Positions 27,332 through 36,034 of a DNA stretch of 64,000 nucleotides are shown here, piece after piece. Each line of letters opens with the position of its first letter. Position 1 is the first letter of the stretch. The translations under genes and the position numbers were made by a program. Below the pieces are notes generated by a model. That model searched no databases. It was not told the origin of the DNA and worked only from the letters and a program-made list of their open reading frames with translations. Origin of the DNA: Flavobacterium daejeonense DSM 17708 (lineage in GTDB: Bacteria > Bacteroidota > Bacteroidia > Flavobacteriales > Flavobacteriaceae); NCBI RefSeq assembly GCF_000425425.1, contig NZ_AUDK01000004.1, forward strand, positions 186,001 through 250,000. The letters are read 5' to 3'.

Positions 27332-27593
27332 GCAAATAAATAAACGAATAAAGTACAACGTAAATTATTTGTTAACAATCGTTTAATTGTAAATTAAAAT
27401 TAAGTTGTGTATGGTAAATTAAAACTTTAAAAAAAATATTCTAAGATGTTTTTTGTAGAACTAATTTTAGAGTAAAAGAGTCTTCTAGTGTAGAAAAACT
27501 CCTAAAAATAGATACAACCCTAATTAATCTTTCTTTTCTTTTATTAAGATTAAAAATAAGTATCTAATTCAATATTAACTAAATAACTAATCA

Positions 27594-30500
27594 ATGAAAA
27601 ACAAGTACTCTATTTTTCTCTATGGGATTTTGTTGCTGATTCTGGGGTTTACCCAGCAAATTTCAGCACAACAAATGTTTGTACATCCTGGGATACCCTT
27701 TACTCAATCTGATCTGGATCAGTTGAAGGTCAATATTACCAAGGAACCCTGGCTTTCGGCTTACAATGCCTTTAAAAATGATTCAAGATCCAGACTAGAC
27801 TATTGGATGCGGGGTCCGTTTGCTTCGGTGAGCCGCGCTCCAAATTTAAATAATGATCAATGGAAGAGCGATATGCAAGCCATCCACAATCTGGCATGGA
27901 TGTGGTGGTTTACTGGTGATACAGCTTATGCCCAAAAAGCCACTAATATGCTAGATGCGTGGGCAGTAACCAATACTAGCTGGGGCGGCAATGAGAATAT
28001 GCTGGATATTGGCGACTATGCTCATTACTGGGCTACAGCTGCCGAAATACTCCGCTATACATATCCTGGCTGGACGCAAGCCAATACAGATCATGTTGAA
28101 AAATATTTTTCTGAGGTGTTGTTCCCAGCTTCCTGGGTGCCTTATCCGTTACGCGACCAGAACAAAGGAGCTATTCAGTTGAAAATAGCTTTGGCTGCAT
28201 CCGTATTTTGTAATGATGTCACCAGATTTAATCAGGCTGTGGAAGTTTATAGAATGGACGCTGGCGGTGGTATGCGTAACTCGCTGCCAAATGGTGAAGT
28301 TGGAGATACCGGTCGTGATGACCACTGGCGTGTGCAGGCTGCAGCTTTGGCCTGGGGAGCAGAAGTTGCCTACAAGCAAAACGTAGATATGTTTTCGGAG
28401 TTAGACAATCGGGTATTGGCAATCGGTGAATTGTATCATAAATATGCTTTTGACGGTGCAAATATGGAATTTATCCCCTTCGGAGGTTATGCTACATATT
28501 GGACTAATTGGGGGATTCAACCTGGGGCAAGAGTGGGGGATATGACTAATCTTATTTATAGTGCTTATAATGTTCGTAAGGGAATACCAACCCCTGATAC
28601 CGACAGGATGAGAGCAGCTTTGGGTGGAGCAGGTGGTGATTTCTTGTATCTAAAATCCTCAGATGCTTCTACAGCAGTTAGTTTACCTCCTGTATATTAT
28701 CCTGCTGATTATGTGCAGCCGGTAAGTAACCTTACTAATATAGATATTGGCAATCCTGGATTGACAGGCAGTTCTTCTTTCAATAATGGGATATGGACAC
28801 TCAAATCTGCTGGGACTTCAACTTCTAATGCTTTTAGTTTCAATTTTAAAAAAGTTAGTGGTGATGCAGGATTAGTCGTGAAAGTTGAAAATATGTCGCT
28901 AACAACTGGTGGATGTGGTGTTATGTTACGTGAATCTCTGGCACCTGATTCCCGCTTTTGGGATATTTACCTTGGTGCTAATGGAGGAGTTGGCAGGCAT
29001 TGGCAGCCTAAGGCTCCCTGGTGGTTGAAAATTGAACGTGTGGGTACCCGCATATTTACGTATCATTCACAGGATGGTATTCATTGGACTAATATTGGTT
29101 GTGCCTATTCTGCTACTGGTTTTCCAAATGATTTGTATGCAGGTTTTTATACTGTTTCAAATAATTCGTCGGCACAAAATATAGCCACTTTTAGTAATGT
29201 GGGATATAGTCAAACCGCACCAGTCGGAGCTCCAGAGATTAGTAGTGCTACTACAGCCACGGCTACTATTGGTTCGTCTTTTAGTTATAACATTATTGGT
29301 AGTGCTAATCCATCTTCTTATAGTGCCAGCGGGTTGCCGGCAGGTCTTAGTCTTGACACCACTACCGGAGTTATTTCGGGTACAGCAACTGAGTTAGGAC
29401 AAAGTGAAGTTACTATAGCAGCTACCAATGCAAATGGAACAGGAACAGCCACTTTAATACTCAGAGTGATTAATAGTGAAGTACCTGCTGCACCTTCGAA
29501 CTTATTGGCAAGCATTGTTAATTCTACACGGATTAGTCTTTCCTGGGCAGCTACTTCAGGTGCTACCAGTTACACTGTAAAACGTTCACTTTCAGCTGGC
29601 GGTCCATACAACATTGTACAATCAGGTATAACAGGTACATCTTATGTGGATACAATGCCGGAACCAGAAGTAAACAATTATTATGTAGTGACGGCATTGA
29701 CAGGAGAATTGGAAAGTGCAATTTCTAATGAGGTTTTTGCATCAGTTCCACCGGCAGTTCCATCTAAACCTATTGTGGTAAACAAAGACCAACAAATAGA
29801 TTTAAGCTGGGAACCTGCTTTGGGGGCTATAACCTACAATGTAAAACGAAGCACAGCTATGGGCGGACCCTATACTACTATTGCTTCTGTTACGTCTAAT
29901 GTTTACTCAGACATCAATCTTACTAACGGAAATGCTTACTATTATGTAGTTTCTTCAGTTGGTAATACCCAAGAAAGCGGAAATTCACCAGAAACTTTCG
30001 GAGTTGCTGGTTCAAATACTGTTACTTGGAGTCCTACCCCGCCATCAGCAATCTGGAATCAAGCCTCTAACTGGGAAGAAGAGGTAATCCCTACAAGTCC
30101 AGCTATAATCACTTTTAATAATTCAACAGAAAGCACTTTGACCAATGATATGTCAGGTTTGGAAGTTTCCAGAATACTTTTTGGTTCTGATGCCAACTCC
30201 TATACCATTGGAGGAAATGAGCTTACTTTGAAAAGTGATTTAGTTAATAATTCATCAAGTTATCAAATCATAACTACGCCTGTGAATCTAAACACCCAAT
30301 TGAACGTGAATACCAATACAGAGGGGATAAGTCTTTCAGGAGTTATCACTGGTACGGGAAGTTTGCTTAAAACAGGAAGCAGACTCCTGTATATTTCAGG
30401 AGCTAATAACTATTCTGGAGATACAACCATTAACGGAACAACCGGTGGTTGGCCTCCACAAAATGGAATCGGGATATCTGGCACCGGAACGGGAACTCAA

Positions 30501-33500
30501 AGTGTACCAACTTCAGGGCCGTTAGGAACTGGAAAAATTATCATGAATGGAGGTACATTATACTCTGAGTCTGGAGATGCTACCATTTATAATGATATTG
30601 AAGTTACAGCAGGAAAGAGAAGTTATATGTATGAAACCAGTTGGGCATTGAACCTAAGAGGAAGACTTATTGGTAGTGGTACATTGGAACACGATGGAAA
30701 TACCTATGCCGGTTTGCATCTTTTTGGAGATAACAGCGAGTTTACCGGTACATTTATATCAAAATTACGTAGTGGTAGTCAGAGAGTTCGTTTTGAAGTA
30801 CCTCAGTCGGGAAGTGCTAAAGCACATTGGTTACTAGATGCTAATGGTGTTGATTGTCATAGTATTCAGTTTCAAAATGGGACGTTGCATTTTGGCGGAC
30901 TTTCAGGAAGAGGTTATTTGCGTAACAACGTGGGGGGTTCACCAATAATCAGTATCGGTGCCTTAAATACCAATTGCTATTTTTCAGGTACTTTTGCAAA
31001 TTTTCTTAACGTAGAAAAAGTAGGAACCGGAGACTTGGGTTTTGGTGGAAACCATACTTATGGGGGTACTACCACGGTAAAAAAAGGAAGATTCCTTTTA
31101 GCTAATAATCCAACTTCGGGTGTTTTTGTCAGCCCAATAATTGTAGAAGAAGGAATATTTGCCGGAACAGGAAAAAGTACAGCTCCAGCCACTATCGGAA
31201 CCGGATCGGGACCAGGTGCTGCCCTTGAACCAGGATATCTGGGAATAGGTACACTTACAATTGGAGCACTTACCATGAAAGCTGATGCTACTTTTAAGGA
31301 AGAAATTAATCTGGATACTGCCATAGGAGACAAAATCAATGTAACTAGTGTAAACTTGCTTAACAGTCCAAAATTAATCATAACCAGTATTGGAAGTACA
31401 TTACCATCTGGAGCAGCATATACGCTTATTGATAATATAGGGACAGAGGCTATAACAGGAACCTTTATGAATTTACCCGAAATGGCCTTACTTAACATAG
31501 GTGGTTATGATTTCCGTATTACGTATAAAGGAGGTGATGGAAATGATGTACAGTTACTAGACGAACGTACGTTGCCAGTTGTCATTACCAGTGCCACTAC
31601 AGACATAACTCTCATTAACAAGCCTTATAGCTATACTATTACAGGTATCAAATCACCGAATAGCTTTAATGCCTTGGGACTTCCTGCAGGTTTAAGTATC
31701 GATAGTACTACAGGGATAATATCGGGGACACCTACAGAATATGGTGTTTTTCAAGTGGTTTTAACTGCTTCTAATGGAACTACGACTGGTACGCTAACTT
31801 TAGCTTTAACAGTACAGGATATTGTAGTAAGCAATCTTATGGTTGCATCAGGTGATGCTAAAAATGTTGTAGAATGGAATGTTATTCAGAATTTCAGCTA
31901 TAACATCAAGCGTTCAACTACTTCTGGTGGTCCATATACTACCATCGGAACTGCTACTGGAACAAAATTTACCGATACGGATATTATTAATGGAACCACT
32001 TATTATTATGTAGTTTCTTCTGTTGATACTATTGGGGAAAACCCTAACAGTACTGAAGTTGTGGCAACACCTAATATCGGACAAATCAGTTACCTGAAAT
32101 TTGACGAACAAACAGGAACACTTGCTATTGACAACTGGGGAGCAAATCATGGAACATTGGCTGCTACAGCAAGTCGAAGTGAGGGTAGAATCGGAAACGC
32201 ACTTAAACTGGACGGAGGAACTAACTCTTATGTTAGCCTTCCAACCGATATAGTTAGTACATTAAATGATTTTACCATATCATCATGGGTAAAAATGGAT
32301 GCTTTAGCTAACTGGATGCGTGTATTTGACTTTGGTACCGGAACCAGTAAATATATGTTTTTATCCGTTCAGACAGGAACTGTAGGTCAGGTACGTTTTG
32401 CAATTAAAAATGGAGGTTCAGAACAGGGTATGACATATAATTATGCTGTTCCTCTTAACACCTGGACTCATTTTGCAATTACTCAATCAGGAAACACCTG
32501 CAGTATGTATATTAACGGAACCTTGGTTTCCACTAATACCGGCGTTTCGATTAAACCTTCAACAATAGGCGCTATGAATCAGAATTATCTTGGCAAATCT
32601 CAATGGCCAGACCCCATGTTTAAAGGAGCTATTGATGAGTTTAAAATTTACAGCAGGGCTTTAAGTGCATCTGAAATAGCAGGAACTTATCAAAACCAAA
32701 CGATCACTCTAAATCCAGTTGCTCAAAAAGCATTGAGCGATGACGATTTTAATCCGGCTACAGTAAGTTCAGGTCTTCCAGTAACTTATACAAGTTCGAA
32801 TGAATCAGTAGCAAGTATTGTAAACGGTAAAATTCATGTTCTTTCTACCGGAACTGCAACTATTACTGCTTCACAAGCAGGAAATGACACTTACTGGCCA
32901 GCACAATCAAAATCACAAGTTTTGACGGTGGTTATTATAAATGATACTCAATTGACTACATTGATAGGTAAATCATTTAACTATACTTTTACTGGTAATA
33001 CATCGCTAAATAATTTTACTGCAACTGGATTACCAACAGGTTTAAGCATTGATAACGTTACAGGAACAATTTCTGGAACACCTACAGAAACTGGGACTTT
33101 TACCGTGACCTTAACTGCTAGCAATGGCAGTGTTACAGGTTCGCAGACGATTTCTTTAATAGTACAGAATATTGTAGTAAGCAATGTTATAGTGGCATCT
33201 GGTGATGCTAAAAACACCATTGAATGGGATGCTATCCAGGATTTTAGTTATAATATTAAACGCTCCACTACTTCAGGTGGCCCTTATACTGTTATCGGAA
33301 ATACTGCCGGTACAAAATTTACCGATACTACAGTTAGTAATGGAACTACTTATTACTATGTAGTTACTTCTGTTGATGGTGTTAAAGAAAACTCTGTTAG
33401 TGAGGAAGTTGCGGCAACTCCTAATGCAGGACAAATAACTTACCTGAAATTTGATGAACAAAGTGGAACGCGTGCTATTGACAACTGGGGAGCAAATCAC

Positions 33501-35423
33501 GGAACATTGGCAGCCACAGCCACTAGAGATACCGGTAAATACAGCCAATCGCTTAAACTGGATGGAACAGCCAATGCTTATGCTACATTACCAACCGGAA
33601 TTGTAAATACACTAAATGATTTTACCATATCAACATGGGTAAGAATGGATGCTAAAGCAAACTGGATGCGCGTATTTGATTTTGGTACTGGAACCAGCAA
33701 ATATATGTTTTTAACTATTCAGGCAGGAAGTGCTAATGTTATGCGTTATGCTATTAAAAATGGAAGTTCAGAACAGCAGGTCAGCTTTAACTATAATCTG
33801 CCTCTTAACACCTGGACACATTTTGCTGTTACTCAGTCTGGAAACATTTGTACCTTGTACATTAATGGGGCAGCTGTGGCTTCTAATTCAAATGTTACCA
33901 TAAAACCAATGACTATTGGTAGTACCAATTTGAATTATTTAGGAAAAGCACAATTTAACGATCCTATGTTCAAAGGTTCCATTGATGAATTCAAAATTCA
34001 CAACAGGGCTTTAAGTGCATCAGAAATTGCCGGAAGTATGATGTCAACTCAAACGATTACGTTTAATACGCTTGCTCAAAAAGAAATGGGAGATGCTGAT
34101 TTTGACCCTTCAGCTACAGCTTCTTCAGGTCTTCCTGTAACTTATACAAGTTCAGATACCTCGGTTGCAACTATTGTGGATGGGAAAGTGCATATTTTAG
34201 CTATTGGAACATCAACTATTACTGCATCGCAGGCAGGAAGTACCGATTACACATCAGCATCGTCGGTAGCACGAGTATTAACGATAGTGAAAAAAAATCA
34301 GACGATTGCTTTTGCTTCAATTGAAGCAAAAATAGTAGGTGATGTTGATTTTAATATTGGTGCCACAGCTAGTTCAGGATTAGCGGTTAGCTATACGAGT
34401 TCTAATCCGGAAGTTGCTATAATTGTTGACGGTAAAGTTCACATTGTTGGTGCAGGAACAACCATTATCTCAGCTTCGCAGTCAGGAGATGAAATCTACA
34501 ATGCTGCAACTTCAGTTACACAACCGCTAACAGTGAATAAGCTGTTTTATGTTGATGCAGATAAAGATGGTTTTGGATCGATTACAGCTGTTTTGCTCTC
34601 TGTAAATGATGCTCCGGAAGGATATGCTACTAATAACAGCGATTGTGATGATACTAAAATACTGTATGCTGACAATGATGATGATGGATTAGGAGCGGGT
34701 AGCCCAGTAGCCTGTGGTGTAGCAAATACTAATGATTGTGATGACACGAATCCGGTACAATTAACCGCAACGATTCCGGATGTGTATGCTCTTAGTGCGA
34801 CAGTTGACGAAAAAAATACTATTTATATTGGTTATGGACCAACTTCTCTTAGTATTACTGCAACTCCTTCAGGAGGAACAGCGCCCTACACTTATGTGTG
34901 GAGTACAGCCCAAACAACACAAGCAATCAATGTATCAGCTACGGGAACCTATACTGTAATTGTAACTGATGCTAAAGGTTGTCAAACATCAGCTTCTATT
35001 GAGGTTAAAACTTTAAATGTACAATGTGGTAATTCCAATGACAAAGTTATGGTTTGCCATAATAACCAGGCAATTTGTGTAAGTTCAAATTCGGTTCAAT
35101 CACATTTAGATCACGGAGATAAGTTAGGTTCATGCGCCGTTGCTAATAAAGAAGCTGTTAAAAGTTTAATTACTGATGGAGATACAACTGAAGATGTTGT
35201 TGTTTATCCAAATCCTGTGACTTCTATTTTGAATGTAAAAGTGAATGAAGTTTACAGTGGCGCAACACTTGAAGTATATAATATTTTAGGTGTTAAGTTA
35301 CGTTTTCAGGCATTAACAAATAAACTACAAGCTATTTCTTTAGAAGGATTGCCTTCAGGAAACTATTTGTTATATGTTTTTAACGGTCATAACATTACTA
35401 TTAAAAACATTATCAAACAATAA
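27594..35423 (+). CDS. Giant T9SS-secreted multidomain protein with N-terminal alginate-lyase fold
   Basis: The protein has 2609 residues. In order: signal peptide (to about 25, ISAQ); Alginate_lyase-like toroid (about 26-370, with NLAWMWWFTGD, DIGDYAHYWATAAEILR and GEVGDTGRDDHWRVQAAALAW); a DUF1349-like beta-sandwich (about 377-540); a putative-Ig domain (545-628); two FN3 domains (632-800); an autotransporter-type beta-helix segment (about 803-1325, with GTGSLLKTGSRLLYISGANNYSGDT-type repeats); then two copies of putative-Ig, FN3, LamG, Big_2 (about 1330-1780 and 1780-2230); another Big_2; a Ca-binding-like DADKDGFGS segment; a PKD/SprB-like domain (YTYVWSTAQTTQAI); and a T9SS C-terminal domain (about 2530-2609, VVVYPNPVTSILNV). 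It is probably a cell-surface or released lyase with binding arms. Catalysis is unproven. Confidence 0.85.
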   Translation: MKNKYSIFLYGILLLILGFTQQISAQQMFVHPGIPFTQSDLDQLKVNITKEPWLSAYNAFKNDSRSRLDYWMRGPFASVSRAPNLNNDQWKSDMQAIHNLAWMWWFTGDTAYAQKATNMLDAWAVTNTSWGGNENMLDIGDYAHYWATAAEILRYTYPGWTQANTDHVEKYFSEVLFPASWVPYPLRDQNKGAIQLKIALAASVFCNDVTRFNQAVEVYRMDAGGGMRNSLPNGEVGDTGRDDHWRVQAAALAWGAEVAYKQNVDMFSELDNRVLAIGELYHKYAFDGANMEFIPFGGYATYWTNWGIQPGARVGDMTNLIYSAYNVRKGIPTPDTDRMRAALGGAGGDFLYLKSSDASTAVSLPPVYYPADYVQPVSNLTNIDIGNPGLTGSSSFNNGIWTLKSAGTSTSNAFSFNFKKVSGDAGLVVKVENMSLTTGGCGVMLRESLAPDSRFWDIYLGANGGVGRHWQPKAPWWLKIERVGTRIFTYHSQDGIHWTNIGCAYSATGFPNDLYAGFYTVSNNSSAQNIATFSNVGYSQTAPVGAPEISSATTATATIGSSFSYNIIGSANPSSYSASGLPAGLSLDTTTGVISGTATELGQSEVTIAATNANGTGTATLILRVINSEVPAAPSNLLASIVNSTRISLSWAATSGATSYTVKRSLSAGGPYNIVQSGITGTSYVDTMPEPEVNNYYVVTALTGELESAISNEVFASVPPAVPSKPIVVNKDQQIDLSWEPALGAITYNVKRSTAMGGPYTTIASVTSNVYSDINLTNGNAYYYVVSSVGNTQESGNSPETFGVAGSNTVTWSPTPPSAIWNQASNWEEEVIPTSPAIITFNNSTESTLTNDMSGLEVSRILFGSDANSYTIGGNELTLKSDLVNNSSSYQIITTPVNLNTQLNVNTNTEGISLSGVITGTGSLLKTGSRLLYISGANNYSGDTTINGTTGGWPPQNGIGISGTGTGTQSVPTSGPLGTGKIIMNGGTLYSESGDATIYNDIEVTAGKRSYMYETSWALNLRGRLIGSGTLEHDGNTYAGLHLFGDNSEFTGTFISKLRSGSQRVRFEVPQSGSAKAHWLLDANGVDCHSIQFQNGTLHFGGLSGRGYLRNNVGGSPIISIGALNTNCYFSGTFANFLNVEKVGTGDLGFGGNHTYGGTTTVKKGRFLLANNPTSGVFVSPIIVEEGIFAGTGKSTAPATIGTGSGPGAALEPGYLGIGTLTIGALTMKADATFKEEINLDTAIGDKINVTSVNLLNSPKLIITSIGSTLPSGAAYTLIDNIGTEAITGTFMNLPEMALLNIGGYDFRITYKGGDGNDVQLLDERTLPVVITSATTDITLINKPYSYTITGIKSPNSFNALGLPAGLSIDSTTGIISGTPTEYGVFQVVLTASNGTTTGTLTLALTVQDIVVSNLMVASGDAKNVVEWNVIQNFSYNIKRSTTSGGPYTTIGTATGTKFTDTDIINGTTYYYVVSSVDTIGENPNSTEVVATPNIGQISYLKFDEQTGTLAIDNWGANHGTLAATASRSEGRIGNALKLDGGTNSYVSLPTDIVSTLNDFTISSWVKMDALANWMRVFDFGTGTSKYMFLSVQTGTVGQVRFAIKNGGSEQGMTYNYAVPLNTWTHFAITQSGNTCSMYINGTLVSTNTGVSIKPSTIGAMNQNYLGKSQWPDPMFKGAIDEFKIYSRALSASEIAGTYQNQTITLNPVAQKALSDDDFNPATVSSGLPVTYTSSNESVASIVNGKIHVLSTGTATITASQAGNDTYWPAQSKSQVLTVVIINDTQLTTLIGKSFNYTFTGNTSLNNFTATGLPTGLSIDNVTGTISGTPTETGTFTVTLTASNGSVTGSQTISLIVQNIVVSNVIVASGDAKNTIEWDAIQDFSYNIKRSTTSGGPYTVIGNTAGTKFTDTTVSNGTTYYYVVTSVDGVKENSVSEEVAATPNAGQITYLKFDEQSGTRAIDNWGANHGTLAATATRDTGKYSQSLKLDGTANAYATLPTGIVNTLNDFTISTWVRMDAKANWMRVFDFGTGTSKYMFLTIQAGSANVMRYAIKNGSSEQQVSFNYNLPLNTWTHFAVTQSGNICTLYINGAAVASNSNVTIKPMTIGSTNLNYLGKAQFNDPMFKGSIDEFKIHNRALSASEIAGSMMSTQTITFNTLAQKEMGDADFDPSATASSGLPVTYTSSDTSVATIVDGKVHILAIGTSTITASQAGSTDYTSASSVARVLTIVKKNQTIAFASIEAKIVGDVDFNIGATASSGLAVSYTSSNPEVAIIVDGKVHIVGAGTTIISASQSGDEIYNAATSVTQPLTVNKLFYVDADKDGFGSITAVLLSVNDAPEGYATNNSDCDDTKILYADNDDDGLGAGSPVACGVANTNDCDDTNPVQLTATIPDVYALSATVDEKNTIYIGYGPTSLSITATPSGGTAPYTYVWSTAQTTQAINVSATGTYTVIVTDAKGCQTSASIEVKTLNVQCGNSNDKVMVCHNNQAICVSSNSVQSHLDHGDKLGSCAVANKEAVKSLITDGDTTEDVVVYPNPVTSILNVKVNEVYSGATLEVYNILGVKLRFQALTNKLQAISLEGLPSGNYLLYVFNGHNITIKNIIKQ
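31600..32700 (+). repeat. Internal duplication, copy 1 (putative-Ig/FN3/LamG module)
   Basis: This part of the giant gene recurs 1350 bp downstream. Identical anchors occur at 31821 and 33171 (ATTGTAGTAAGCAAT) and at 32131 and 33481 (ACAACTGGGGAGCAAATCA), both at an offset of exactly 1350 bp (450 codons). Boundaries are approximate. Confidence 0.85.
32950..34050 (+). repeat. Internal duplication, copy 2
   Basis: This is the second copy of the 450-residue module. Third-position and some amino-acid differences from copy 1 show that the duplication is not recent, while the LamG parts remain very similar. Boundaries are approximate. Confidence 0.85.
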
Positions 35424-35444
35424 TTAATTAATACGAATTGAATT

Positions 35445-35469
35445 AAAGCCGGCTCTTGTAGTCGGCTTT
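35445..35469 (+). terminator. Hairpin after the giant lyase gene
   Basis: A 7-bp stem (AAAGCCG at 35445-35451, CGGCTTT at 35463-35469) lies about 20 bp after the stop codon. The T-run is short (TTTCTC), so this is a moderate terminator. Confidence 0.55.
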
Positions 35470-35575
35470 CTCATTTATACAATAGATTAAATTTTTATAT
35501 TTTATAAATACTATTGATTATAGGTGTTAAATGGTAAAAGTCAGTAATATAGCGGTTTTCGATTGTTTATGGCTT

Positions 35576-35635
35576 ATAATTTATAGTAAATGAATTATAA
35601 TTTATCCTTAAAAAAATGGATTCTTAGTAATATTG
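35576..35635 (+). promoter_or_regulatory. HTCS-type operator and promoter of the heparinase-like operon (site B)
   Basis: Identical repeats ATAATTTAT (35576-35584, 35597-35605) are 21 bp apart, and TAATATTG (35628-35635) follows exactly 22 bp after the second. Predicted transcription start is about 35642. The resulting leader of about 390 nt is the longest of the four and contains the two structured RNA units described below. Confidence 0.75.
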
Positions 35636-35770
35636 AAAAAGATTAAAGCTGGTATGAGAATTAAATAATCACAATACCGGTTTACTCTGATTATTGAATG
35701 ACAAAATCAAAATTCATATAAAAGTTTGTATCCTTTCTAAGGATAGTTATACTGATGAATTTAAAAAAAA

Positions 35771-35854
35771 CAAGTTTAGGTTAACTTGTAATTAGTGTGT
35801 TTCTAATATTTATGACAGTTGCTGGTTTGGTTAGCCAGCAACTGTTTATTAGAA
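35771..35854 (+). ncRNA. Structured leader RNA, unit 1 of 2
   Basis: Hairpin 1 pairs CAAGTT (35771-35776) with AACTTG (35783-35788). Hairpin 2 has an outer 8-bp stem TTCTAATA/TATTAGAA (35801-35808, 35847-35854) and an inner perfect 10-bp stem CAGTTGCTGG/CCAGCAACTG (35816-35825, 35835-35844) with loop TTTGGTTAG. Unit 2 repeats this architecture with a different stem sequence. No T-run follows, so it does not look like an ordinary terminator. I do not recognise it as a known riboswitch. Confidence 0.6.
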
Positions 35855-35929
35855 TTTTAAAAATTTAATAAATGATTCTATGTTTTTGAAACAGTTTAAA
35901 AATGCTTCTGACATAGATTGAATACGATA

Positions 35930-36008
35930 CAAATTTTGGTTAGTTTGTAGTTAGTTTGATTACTTGTAGTATAGTTGCTGGTTTGGTCACTAGCAACTAG
36001 TAATCAAA
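35930..36008 (+). ncRNA. Structured leader RNA, unit 2 of 2
   Basis: Hairpin 1 pairs CAAATT (35930-35935) with AGTTTG (35942-35947). Hairpin 2 has an outer 9-bp stem TTTGATTAC/GTAATCAAA (35955-35963, 36000-36008) and an inner 10-bp stem TAGTTGCTGG/CTAGCAACTA (35972-35981, 35990-35999, one G-U) with loop TTTGGTCA. It ends 26 nt before the ATG at 36035, close enough to influence translation initiation. Pairing is preserved relative to unit 1 although the outer-stem sequence is different, which supports RNA function. Confidence 0.6.
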
Positions 36009-36034
36009 TTTTCTGTAACTTTCTGATATAAATA

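Noticed and set aside
30000-35000. Several antisense frames of 65-146 residues in the giant gene
   Set aside because: They are composition shadows of the repetitive Ser/Thr/Gly-rich coding sequence in the other strand.
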